From the NCBI RefSeq assembly GCF_001189515.2, contig NZ_CP012069.2, positions 3,100,001 to 3,164,000 on the forward strand: DNA of 64,000 nt. The letters run 5' to 3'. Source of the DNA: Olsenella sp. oral taxon 807. Lineage in GTDB: Bacteria > Actinomycetota > Coriobacteriia > Coriobacteriales > Atopobiaceae. Under the pieces are notes generated by a model. The model saw only the letters and a list, made by a program, of their open reading frames with translations. It searched no databases and was not told where the DNA came from. This document shows, piece after piece, positions 52,736 to 60,561 of this stretch; positions within the stretch are counted from its first letter, which is position 1; the number at the start of each line of letters is the position of its first letter. A program made the translations under genes and the position numbers.

Positions 52736-55315
52736 ATGGGACTCAGGCATCACAACATCATCGACAAGATGGACCTGGAGCAGAAGTGCGCGCTGCTCTC
52801 GGGGGCGACGGCGTTCGGTACGCGCGCCTACCCAAGTCTGGGCATCCCTGAGCTGCAGTTTTCGGATGGCCCGCACGGCATGCGTCATCAGGACCCCAAT
52901 GCGGCCAATCATCTGGGCATTGGCGGCTCCATACCGGCGACCTGCTTTCCCACGGCGGTGACGGTCGCTAACAGCTGGGATCCCGCGCTTGCCGAAGAGC
53001 TGGGTCGCGCGCTTGGCGAGGAGGCCGTCGACCAAGGCGTGAACGTTGTGCTGGGCCTTGGCCTCTGCATCAAGCGAAGCCCCCTCTGCGGGCGCAACTT
53101 CGAGTACCTCTCGGAGGATCCGCTGCTTGCAGGTAAGATGGCTGCAGGGTACGTGCGAGGCATCCAGTCGAGTGGCGTGTCCGCCTGCCCCAAGCACTTC
53201 GCCGCCAACAGCCAAGAAACTCGTCGCCAGGCGTCGGACTCGGTGCTCGACGAGCGGACGCTGCGCGAGATCTACCTATTCGCCTTCGAGACTGTGGTGC
53301 GCGAGGCGCGACCCAAGACGATCATGACCAGCTACAACAAGGTCAACGGCAGCTATGCCAACGAGAACCCCCACCTGCTCAGGGACATCCTGCGCGGTGA
53401 GTGGGGGTTTGAGGGGGCCATCGTCACCGACTGGGGAGGTTCCAACGACCATGTTGCCGGTGTCGCCGCCGGCTCCACCTTCGAGATGCCCGCACCCGGG
53501 CTCGACTCGGTGCGCCAGCTCGTGAAGGCGGTGCGGGCAGGAGAGCTGGCCGAGGCCGATGTGGACGCGCGCGTCGACGAGGCGATCGAGCTCGCACTCT
53601 CTACGGCGCCTGCCGTCAAGGTGGCCGCTGGCAGACAGTTCGACGTGGACGCGCACCATGAGCTCGCGAGGCGTATAGCGGCCGAGGGCATCGTACTCCT
53701 CAAGAACGAGCCCGCCTCGGCAGACAAGGGCCAGCCAGCTGACGCAGGGCGCCCCCTGCTGCCACTGCTCCCGCGCACGAAGGTGGCGCTTATAGGCGAC
53801 TTTGCGCAGAACCCGCGCTACCAGGGCGCCGGCTCGTCTCTCGTGAACTGCACGAGGCTTGATACCATCGTGGACGCGATCGGCACGAGCGAGCTTAAGG
53901 TTCTGGGCTTCGAGCGGGGGTTTGACCGCACCGACTCTGTAGACGATGCGACGGACGCGCGCCTGCGCAACGCGGCGGTGGCGCTTGCGCAAAACGCAGA
54001 GGTCGTCCTCGTGTGCCTTGGCCTCGACGAGCTCGCCGAGAGCGAGGGGCTTGATCGTGCGGACATGCGCCTCAACCAGAACCAGGTCAAGTTGCTCCAT
54101 GCGCTGAGCGAGGCGAACGGCAACGTGGTCGTGCTGCTCTTCGCAGGAAGTGCCGTCGAGACCGATTGGGCCGCCGATGCCCGCTCCATCCTCTATTTGG
54201 CCTTAGGCGGGCAGGCAGGTGCCTCCGCCGCAGTCGACGTGCTCATGGGGAAGGTCAACCCCTCGGGCAAGCTGGCCGAGACCTGGGCCAAGCGCCTTGC
54301 GGACACCCCAACCTACGACAACTTTCCGAGCGATGGCCCCGTGGCGACGTACCGAGAGGGCATCTACGTGGGCTACCGATACTACCAGAAGGCCTCCGTG
54401 CCGGTCGCGTATCCGTTTGGGCACGGCCTCTCGTACACGAGCTTTGCCTTCAAGGACATAGAGCTGAGCGAGATGAACGAGGTCACGAGCACGAGCGTCT
54501 CGTTTGACGTCAGCAACGTCGGGGACGTCAGTGGCACCGAGGTCGCCCAGCTCTATGTGGGCAAGCTCCGAAGCAAGGTGTTCAGACCGCTGCGTGAGCT
54601 CAAGGGGTTCGCGAAGGTTCTGCTCGAGCCGGGAGAGACGCGTCGTGTGACGATCGATCTGGACGAGAGGGCCTTTCGATACTTCAACGCGCGAACCGGC
54701 TCATGGGAGGTCGAGGGAGGCCTCTACGCGATCGAGGTCGGGACATCGAGCGAGGACATTCGCCTCTCGGCTCGCGTGAACGTCGCGGGCACGCATGCGC
54801 AGGCCCCGTATGAGGGTCTTGACCTTACGCCTTACGAGACGGGCAGGGTGCGTCAGGTTGACGATGCGCACTTTGCGGCGCTGCTTGGGCGTGACGTACC
54901 AGATGAGAGATTCAGGATGGACCGCAACGTCTGCTTCCGCGACGTGGGGAAAAGCCGCAGCCCGCTCTTCTGGGCGATCGGCGCCCTCCTGCGCTCGCTC
55001 AGACGACGCTCGCGAAAGAGCGGAACGCCCGATCTGAGCATCGAGTTCATCTACAACATGCCGATGCGCGCGTTGGCAAAGAACGCGGGGCAGTTCGTCT
55101 CGATGGGGCTGGTTGATGCGATCGTGCGAGAGCTCAAGGGCTGGGGTCTTGCGGGGGTGCTGCCAGCGGCTCTCGTCGGCTTCCAGACGGGCAGCGTGGG
55201 CCTTTTCGCTCTGGTCTGGCTATTGTGGTTTTCCCTGCCGCTTACCTGGGAGTTTGTGCTCAACCGGATCCTAAACACTGTTGGCGAGAGGCGCCTCGCA
55301 AGGAAGGGGAGCTAG
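52736..55315 (+). CDS. Glycoside hydrolase family 3 beta-glycosidase with C-terminal membrane segment
   Basis: 859 residues from ATG 52736 (GGAGGAAG 7 bases upstream). The GH3 N-terminal barrel is clear: FSDGPHGMRHQ, ACPKHFAANSQETRR (substrate Lys-His) and FEGAIVTDWGG with the nucleophile Asp at about residue 235. The GH3 C-terminal domain (~305-560) and a fibronectin III-like domain (~590-690: VSNVGDVSGTEVAQLYV, LLEPGETRRVTIDLDERAF) follow. The last ~130 residues are unusual: basic linkers and two hydrophobic stretches (GLAGVLPAALVGFQTGSVGLFALVWLL, split here as about 40 residues near 800-840). It lacks a signal peptide, so it may act on the inner side of the membrane. Likely substrates are beta-glucosides or similar. 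Confidence 0.88.
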   Translation: MGLRHHNIIDKMDLEQKCALLSGATAFGTRAYPSLGIPELQFSDGPHGMRHQDPNAANHLGIGGSIPATCFPTAVTVANSWDPALAEELGRALGEEAVDQGVNVVLGLGLCIKRSPLCGRNFEYLSEDPLLAGKMAAGYVRGIQSSGVSACPKHFAANSQETRRQASDSVLDERTLREIYLFAFETVVREARPKTIMTSYNKVNGSYANENPHLLRDILRGEWGFEGAIVTDWGGSNDHVAGVAAGSTFEMPAPGLDSVRQLVKAVRAGELAEADVDARVDEAIELALSTAPAVKVAAGRQFDVDAHHELARRIAAEGIVLLKNEPASADKGQPADAGRPLLPLLPRTKVALIGDFAQNPRYQGAGSSLVNCTRLDTIVDAIGTSELKVLGFERGFDRTDSVDDATDARLRNAAVALAQNAEVVLVCLGLDELAESEGLDRADMRLNQNQVKLLHALSEANGNVVVLLFAGSAVETDWAADARSILYLALGGQAGASAAVDVLMGKVNPSGKLAETWAKRLADTPTYDNFPSDGPVATYREGIYVGYRYYQKASVPVAYPFGHGLSYTSFAFKDIELSEMNEVTSTSVSFDVSNVGDVSGTEVAQLYVGKLRSKVFRPLRELKGFAKVLLEPGETRRVTIDLDERAFRYFNARTGSWEVEGGLYAIEVGTSSEDIRLSARVNVAGTHAQAPYEGLDLTPYETGRVRQVDDAHFAALLGRDVPDERFRMDRNVCFRDVGKSRSPLFWAIGALLRSLRRRSRKSGTPDLSIEFIYNMPMRALAKNAGQFVSMGLVDAIVRELKGWGLAGVLPAALVGFQTGSVGLFALVWLLWFSLPLTWEFVLNRILNTVGERRLARKGS

Positions 55316-55316
55316 C

Positions 55317-55577
55317 ATGGCCCTCAGGGATTGGACTGAGCGTCATCGGGGGTTCTGGGAGTTCATCAAGTTCAACGTGCTCGGCAACGTCTCGATGATA
55401 GTGCGCCTCGCTCTCATGTGGGTTGGGTACGTCCTGCGCGAGAAGGTCGTGGAGGTCGTCCGGCACGGCCCGCTTAGTGAGCCTGGCGCATCTCTCGACG
55501 CACCAGAGGCGCCCGACGAGCTGAAAGCGACCGAACCTTGCGCCGATGGGTCCCCGGTACTTGCCCAGTCTCCATAG
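55317..55577 (+). CDS. Small membrane-associated protein after the GH3 gene, GtrA-like N-terminus
   Basis: 86 residues from ATG 55317, which follows the GH3 stop by 1 base with AAGGGGAG upstream, so the two are co-expressed. One hydrophobic helix (FIKFNVLGNVSMIVRLALMWVGYVL, about residues 15-40) resembles the first helix of GtrA-like proteins (RFLKFcxxG). The other three helices are absent, and the tail is Pro/Glu/Ala-rich. It could be a truncated GtrA, or a partner helping to hold the glycosidase at the membrane. Confidence 0.45.
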   Translation: MALRDWTERHRGFWEFIKFNVLGNVSMIVRLALMWVGYVLREKVVEVVRHGPLSEPGASLDAPEAPDELKATEPCADGSPVLAQSP

Positions 55578-55650
55578 CGGGCTCCTCGGGGTTTGTGAGG
55601 GTTGCTGTCTCGGCAAAGACGCCAGCCTAGCGGCGGCGCCACTCGCGCGG

Positions 55651-55965
55651 CCCTCGCGAGTCGCAACAGTGTACACAAATGCCCCAAAACGATGCCGAGA
55701 GGCCATTTTCGCCGATCTGTGTACACTCCTGCGTCCCCACGGCCGCTCGCATGACCCTCGCGAGTCGCAACAGTGTACACAAATGCCCCAAAACGGCGCC
55801 GAGAGGCCATTTCCACCAATTTGTGTACACTCCTGCGTCCCCACGGCCTCGCGCATGACCCTCGCAAGTCGCGACAGTGTACACAAATGACCCAAAACGG
55901 CGCCGAGAGGCCATTTCCACCAATTTGTGTACACTCCTGCGTCCCCACGGCCTCGCGCATGACCG
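55651..55965. repeat. Three 104-bp tandem repeats, each with a GTGTACAC inverted pair
   Basis: cagtgtacacaaatg occurs at 55667, 55771 and 55875, exactly 104 bases apart. Each unit holds AGTGTACACAAAT and, about 35 bases later, ATTTGTGTACACT (perfect in units 2 and 3), around a conserved gcgccgagaggccattt centre. It ends with ctgcgtccccacggcc. A split fourth copy lies at about 59705-59727 and 60058-60110. Units are contiguous, with no spacers. Confidence 0.9.
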
Positions 55966-56119
55966 GGCGGGGCCACGGGTCCCACGATGTCGACGGCCCC
56001 ATGGCCCCATGATGCGCAGTTCTTATTGAACCAAAACACCAGGGTGCTCTGGGCTGAGACCCACCCCACCGGGGCGGTGACGCAACATCAACCCACGCGA
56101 GCTCGTGAAACCTCCTATA

Positions 56120-56208
56120 AAGTGTACGTTTTCGTCGCCTTGAAGAAAAAGCTCAACTTACCGGGCTTTTACCGATCGGCATGATGAAAACGTACACTTT
56201 AATATGAC
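56120..56208. repeat. 16-bp perfect inverted repeat
   Basis: taaagtgtacgttttc near 56121-56136 and gaaaacgtacacttta near 56188-56203 are exact reverse complements about 50 bases apart. A related, less perfect pair (ctgtatgtttcgtc...gacgaaaacgtacag) lies at about 31983-32050 before the toxin-like cassette. These may be another intergenic palindrome family. Confidence 0.6.
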
Positions 56209-56445
56209 CTTCCGAGCATAAAGAACTCTGCATGATCCCAAAAAAGAGGCCGAAGGGGCCCTGATGGCCTTCGAGGCCTTGGAGAGAGCATGGCTTCCGC
56301 GTGCCGCCATCCGCCGAACGCAGGTTGAGCCGTACTCTGGACGCCTCCATGCTAAGCTATACGCACCCCGGCTTCTCTGGCACCCACTCTCCCGATATGT
56401 CCTGATCCCAACAGAGACGCGATCCCGACAGGAAGGACTCGACCG

Positions 56446-57267
56446 ATGCCCTCAAGACCAAAGCTCCTGGCGCTTGACATGGACGGTACACTCCTTAACA
56501 GCCAGAAGCGCATCTCGCCCCGGACAATCGCTGCATTGTACGGGCTTGCGCACAGTGGCGTCGTCATCACCTTGTCAACTGGGCGCGGTCTTGCCGAGAT
56601 TGCGGACTATAGGGATGAGCTTTCTTGGCTCAGATACGCATCGCTCGACGGTGGTGCGCTCGTGTACAACCTGGAGGCAAAAAGGCCGATTGACGCCCTC
56701 CCTATTCCCGACACTTTGGTTCTCTCCTGTATCAGGACTGGCAGGAGGGAGGGAGTCATGGTCCATATGAGCACCACGACGGGATCGGTCGTCGAGCATG
56801 GCTACGTCGAGCGGTCGGACGAGTTCGGTGTGGGCATCTACCAGCCCATGTTTGACCGCAGGTGTGAGCGTGTGAATGACATTGCCCGCTACGTGCAGGA
56901 CCATCCCTGTACGGTCGTGAAGATCGACCTCTTCCACCTCGACTCCGCGTCGCGTGAGCGTACGTTCGGCAGGCTTTCGGTAGGCTCCTCGCTCTCGCTC
57001 AAGCGTGCCGAGGCCACCTCGGTTGAGTGCACGCCCGTAGGCGTCAACAAGGCCACGGGCCTCCAGAAGATATGCGAGCTACTCGATATCGGGATGGGGG
57101 AGGTCGTCGCCATTGGCGACGCCGACAACGACATGGACATCCTGGGGGTGGTAGGCACCTCCGTTGCCATGGGCAACGCCAGCGAGCGCATCCGCATGGC
57201 CTGCGACGTCGTGGTCGCTGACTGTGATCACGACGGTATCGTCGAAGCTATAGAGCGGCTGTTCTGA
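56446..57267 (+). CDS. Cof-type HAD-IIB phosphatase
   Basis: 273 residues from ATG 56446 with GGAAGGAC upstream. HAD motifs: LLALDMDGTLLNS (I), TLSTGRG (II), KATGLQKICE with the Lys (III) and VVAIGDADNDMDIL (IV). The inserted C2B cap lies at about 85-190. Enzymes of this group dephosphorylate small sugar phosphates, FMN or pyridoxal phosphate. Specificity cannot be told. Its 3' end overlaps the convergent RelE-type gene by 40 bases. Confidence 0.9.
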   Translation: MPSRPKLLALDMDGTLLNSQKRISPRTIAALYGLAHSGVVITLSTGRGLAEIADYRDELSWLRYASLDGGALVYNLEAKRPIDALPIPDTLVLSCIRTGRREGVMVHMSTTTGSVVEHGYVERSDEFGVGIYQPMFDRRCERVNDIARYVQDHPCTVVKIDLFHLDSASRERTFGRLSVGSSLSLKRAEATSVECTPVGVNKATGLQKICELLDIGMGEVVAIGDADNDMDILGVVGTSVAMGNASERIRMACDVVVADCDHDGIVEAIERLF

Positions 57268-57548
57268 GCCAGAGGGACTTGTGCCTTCCAAGCACACCGA
57301 GCGTGGCCAACTGAGAACACCTCGACCACAAGTCTGTCGTCCCGGATGACGCAGAGGACGCGGTAGTTTCCGATGCGGTAGCGCCATTCCCTTGAACGAT
57401 TGGCGGTCAGCCCCTTGCCACGGACACGCGGGTCCCTGCAGCCCTCCAAGTTCTTGCCAATCCAGGACACAATGAGTCGGGCGTCGAAGCGATCCATCCT
57501 CTTCAGCTGTTTGAGCGCGACATCCGTGTACTCGACGTGGTAGGCCAC
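57228..57548 (-). CDS. RelE/ParE-family toxin
   Basis: 106 residues from GTG 57548, which directly abuts the antitoxin's TAG. The fold is recognisable: YHVEYTDVALKQLKRMD, a GKGLTANRSREWRYRIGNYRVL core with the RelE-type basic residues, then CVIRDDRLVVEVFSVGH. RelE toxins cut mRNA on the ribosome; ParE relatives block gyrase. Spacing of basic residues favours RelE. The last ~25 residues after GHARCAW run into the convergent HAD gene, beyond the usual end (RR.vY position), so the C-terminus may be extended. Confidence 0.85.
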   Translation of the reverse strand: MAYHVEYTDVALKQLKRMDRFDARLIVSWIGKNLEGCRDPRVRGKGLTANRSREWRYRIGNYRVLCVIRDDRLVVEVFSVGHARCAWKAQVPLAQNSRSIASTIPS

Positions 57549-57764
57549 CTACAGCTCCAGCTCTGAGAGCACCTGCTCGTGGGTATGGCGTATGCCGTCA
57601 TCCTCAGCGATGGCAATGCGCAGGGCTGTCAGATCCTCTTGGTCCTCGATTCTCTCGAAGACGGCATTGCGGATGAAGTCGGATATGGTCTTTCCCTCGA
57701 ACTTGGCGTACTTACGCACTACGGCAGCGTCTTCATCGCTGACACGCATCGTCATGGTGGACAT
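57549..57764 (-). CDS. RelB/DUF6290-type antitoxin
   Basis: 71 residues. An N-terminal ribbon-helix-helix: MTMRVSDEDAAVVRKYAKFE followed by GKTISDFIRNAVFERIED. The C-terminal toxin-binding tail is acidic (DDGIRHTHEQVLSELEL). First gene of a two-gene operon with the RelE-type toxin. An AT-rich stretch upstream (gaatacagtgtattctat, about 57781-57798, which is palindromic) is the likely autoregulated promoter/operator. Confidence 0.85.
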   Translation of the reverse strand: MSTMTMRVSDEDAAVVRKYAKFEGKTISDFIRNAVFERIEDQEDLTALRIAIAEDDGIRHTHEQVLSELEL

Positions 57765-57780
57765 AGGCGACCCCTTCTTG

Positions 57781-57798
57781 TGAATACAGTGTATTCTA
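57781..57798 (-). promoter_or_regulatory. Palindrome upstream of the antitoxin gene
   Basis: gaatacagtgtattc is a near-perfect palindrome (GAATACA-g-TGTATTC) in an AT-rich spot about 17 bases upstream of the antitoxin start. RelB-type proteins bind such operators to repress their own operon, so this is a good candidate. Confidence 0.55.
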
Positions 57799-58260
57799 TC
57801 TTATAAGAGGTAAGCGAATCAATGGGGGCGAGCGGGTACGGGGAAGCTCGGAGCACGTCAGCACGTCAGCACGCCTGCCCGACTCCGTCAATGTAAAGAT
57901 GCGCGCGGGAGACGCTCGACTGCGGACTACAGAAACCTGTCGATGGCGGCGTTAGCAAAAACGAGAGCACGCTGCGCTGTAGTTGCGCCGCGTGCTCTCA
58001 ACCCAGGTGACGGGCGCCTCAGCCCCCTCGACCACGCCTCACCGTAGGCCTTGCGGTTTCGTCGTGCCCCTGGTCCTGCGCGCGAACATGGGTGGGCAGT
58101 CGAAGTGGTGCGTGTGGCCTTGCGCTGCGACGTCCGCCAGCGCCCGAAAGCCGTCTCCGAGCGTGGCCAACCCACAACCTCATCCTTGGGCACAGGCGCG
58201 GACGTCCTGCTCCAGCCTCTGATAGAATGCGACGAGGGTCACAAGACGTGAGGAGCGCTC
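57799..58260. other. Intergenic with one terminator-like hairpin
   Basis: No gene supported. GAGAGCACGC (57963-57972) and GCGTGCTCTC (57990-57999) pair perfectly; read on the minus strand the stem is followed by GTTTTTGC, a standard rho-independent form. No minus-strand gene upstream needs it, so it may belong to a lost gene between here and 58.2 kb. Confidence 0.4.
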
Positions 58261-59328
58261 ATGTACTTGAACAGCTTAGAGCTACGGAACTTCCGGAAAT
58301 TCGAGGAGCTGCATATCGGGTTTGACAGGCAGCTTACGGTGCTCGTCGGCGACAACGGCTATGGAAAGTCCGCCGTGGTTGACGCTGCGGCGATTGCCCT
58401 GGGGACGTTCTTTATGCACATACCCCAAGCCAGCCAGCGCAGTATTCGCAACACTGACGCGCGGGTGGTGTCTCGTGCGGTCGGTAGCACCATTGAGCGT
58501 CGGCCGCAGTTTCCGGTCATTGTCCGTGCGGACGGCTGCGCTTATGGCCGGAGTCTTTCCTGGCAAAGGGAGCTGAGACGAGACACGGGACGAACCACCT
58601 GGGGGAATGCCCGGGAGATGGTCGAGCTGTCCGAGCGGGTCCATGAGTGTCTCTCGTCTGGGGATATCCCGAGCGATCTGGGCGAGTGTGGTGAGGGCGG
58701 GGTGCTGCCCCTTCCGATCATCTCCTATTACGGAACGGGCCGTCTGTGGGCCCAGTCAAAAAACGAAGAGCCGCGTACGTCGCTCAGAGAGGCCGCATAC
58801 GCCTCATCCCTTTTGCCGCGAGCGGATGACGGTAGTCTCATGCGATGGTTGCGAAAGATGACCTACCAGCAGCTTCAAAAGGGCGAGCCCGTTCCCGAGC
58901 TGCAGGCAGTGCGCCGTGCCGCTGAGGAATGTCTGAGACGCATCATCCAGGCAGATAACGTGCACGTCTTCTTTGATGTCCAAAGCAATGACCTCTGCAT
59001 CGAAATATATGGCGATACAGCGACCTCGCTCCCTCTCCACCAGCTGAGTGACGGGTATCGGACTACGCTCGGCATGGTGGCTGACATAGCGTACAGGATG
59101 GCCCAGCTGAATCCCCATTACGGCAGTGACGCCATCGAGCGGACACACGGCGTGGTGCTCATAGATGAGGTCGATCTGCACCTCCACCCAAAGTGGCAAG
59201 CGAGGATACTAGGTGACCTGACGGGCATCTTCCCAGGGGTGCAGTTCATCGTGACAACGCACTCACCTGCGGTGATAGCGTCTGTCAAAAGAGAGAAGCT
59301 GCGGAGTTTCACAGAGGGGGAGTCGTAG
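58261..59328 (+). pseudogene. PtuA-like (Septu) AAA ATPase, truncated
   Basis: 355 residues from ATG 58261 (GTGAGGAG upstream). It is an SMC/OLD-like ATPase: LRNFRKFEEL and VLVGDNGYGKSAVVDA (Walker A, ~29-44), a central helical insertion, LHQLSDGYRTTLGM (signature, ~260), VVLIDEVDLHLHP (Walker B) and FIVTTHSPAVI (His switch). It stops after SFTEGES. In the next frame the text continues VIPGNQTYGRDVSSM, which is how PtuA-type ATPases go on, so one base was lost near 59326 and then about 150 residues are missing. Directly after comes the C-terminal part of a PtuB-like protein. PtuA with PtuB forms the Septu defence system; this one is broken. Confidence 0.65.
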
Positions 59329-59349
59329 TGATTCCCGGGAACCAGACCT

Positions 59350-59752
59350 ATGGCCGCGATGTGTCCTCGATGTCCCACTCAAGGTCGATCCCCTGAACCC
59401 CGGGTCGATCGCGCAGATCAGATATAGGAATGACGGGACAGTCTGGTCTGAGGATTCTGGCATCAACCGGGATCTCGACAAGCTTCTGAACCTAAACAGC
59501 AGGGCGTTCAGTCTCAAGGAGAATCGAAGACGTGCCCTTGTGAGTCTCCAGAAGAAGATCGAAGGCCACTGCCGTGCCCATGGCCCTCAATCGAAGCGCA
59601 ACTGGTGTGCCAAGGTGTACGGCCGCATCAGCAACGCCACAACAAAGTCCGAATATGTGGCTCTTCGGGGGTTAGTGTGGGTTGACGCCTCGGCGAATCG
59701 CGTCGCAGCGGCGTACACAAGTGCCCCACTCTGCAACCGGCGACTCACGTAA
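59350..59752 (+). pseudogene. PtuB/TIGR02646-like HNH protein, C-terminal remnant
   Basis: In one frame (from about 59350): CVLDVPLKVDPLNPGSIAQI, then RYRNDGTVWSEDSGINRDLD, then KLLNLNSRAFSLKENRRRAL. This follows the C-terminal part of TIGR02646/PtuB proteins (PLxIdPxNP...y..dG.i......in.Di..lLNLN...L...R). The N-terminal HNH nuclease motif is absent and there is no start codon. The frame runs into the 59.7-kb repeats, which provide its present end. A deletion appears to have fused it to the ATPase gene. Confidence 0.55.
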
Positions 59753-60115
59753 AGACGCACTCTGGGGGTCACTCTCACGGAAAGGCGCATTCTGAGGTAT
59801 CACTCTCACGGAAAGGCGCATTCTGCATGCGAGCGGTCGCCCAGAGTGCGCCTTTCCGTGAGGGCCCGCGCGCAGAGTGCGCTTTTCCGTCACGTCCCCA
59901 GTCCAGAATGCGCTTTTCCGTAGAGTGCGCTTTTCCTCACCTGCGCAAACGTGGAGCCACCTCACGCAAAGGCGCATTCTGCGCAGACGGTCTCACGTAA
60001 AAGCGCACTCTGCACCCGCCGCCTCACGGAAAAGCGCATTCTGCATGCGAGCGGTGGTTGCGCCGAGAGACCATTTTCGCCGATCTGTGTACACTCCTGC
60101 ATACCCACGGCCGCT
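59705..60115. repeat. GTGTACAC repeat unit split by an array of the tgcgcttttccgtgag repeat
   Basis: The left half of the 104-bp unit (gtacacaagtgcccca, 59713-59728) and its right half (gcgccgagagaccatttt...gtgtacactcctgc, 60061-60103) are separated by 59746-60044. That interval consists of about ten copies of the 20-base ctcacggaaaggcgcattct word in both orientations. After the right half the sequence keeps following 55955-56010 (gaccgggcggggcca...tgggtcccacgac). Confidence 0.75.
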
Positions 60116-60561
60116 CGCGCGACCGGGCGGGGCCATGGGTCCCACGACATCGAGGGGCTCGTGGCCCCCGTGATGCCAGAGCGCCCGGACCTGAGGTCCA
60201 TGCTACCGGGGCGGTGACACACCCACCCACACGAACTCACGAAGCCTCGAATATGTGGGAATTTTGCTTTGGCAGCTTAAGAGGTGGATAAAGTAGCGAA
60301 GTACGTTCGACGTGGGTGGGCTTGGAGGTTCGCAGAAGAGACCGCGTCCGTCTTTGCCAGGCTGCGACCGAGCACGTCGCATAGCAGAAGTTCTGGGGAG
60401 CGAGAAGATAGATGGCACCCGCAGGGCGTGCCACGCCTTTGGGCGCGCGTCGGTCATCGTCTTCAGAAGACTCGTCCAACCCGGGCACGGGCGGGTTCCA
60501 CGGCTATACTTGAGGTTCGTCTGACGCAAGGCGAGTCAAAGCAACGCGAGTCGGAGGTGCC
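60116..60561. other. Spacer upstream of dnaX
   Basis: The first ~130 bases resemble 55960-56115 (ccggggcggtgac, then cccacgcgagctc-type sequence), extending the similarity of the two repeat regions. The rest up to dnaX has no supported gene; short frames show no motifs. Confidence 0.35.

Noticed and set aside
55651-55965. CRISPR array
   Set aside because: The 104-bp units are contiguous and nearly identical along their whole length, with no unique spacers and no cas genes nearby. The same reasoning applies to the arrays at 16291, 35147 and 59746.
55260-56069. 269-codon and overlapping minus frames reading through the 104-bp repeats
   Set aside because: They exist only because the repeat length leaves some frames open; residues repeat with the DNA unit and no start site supports them.
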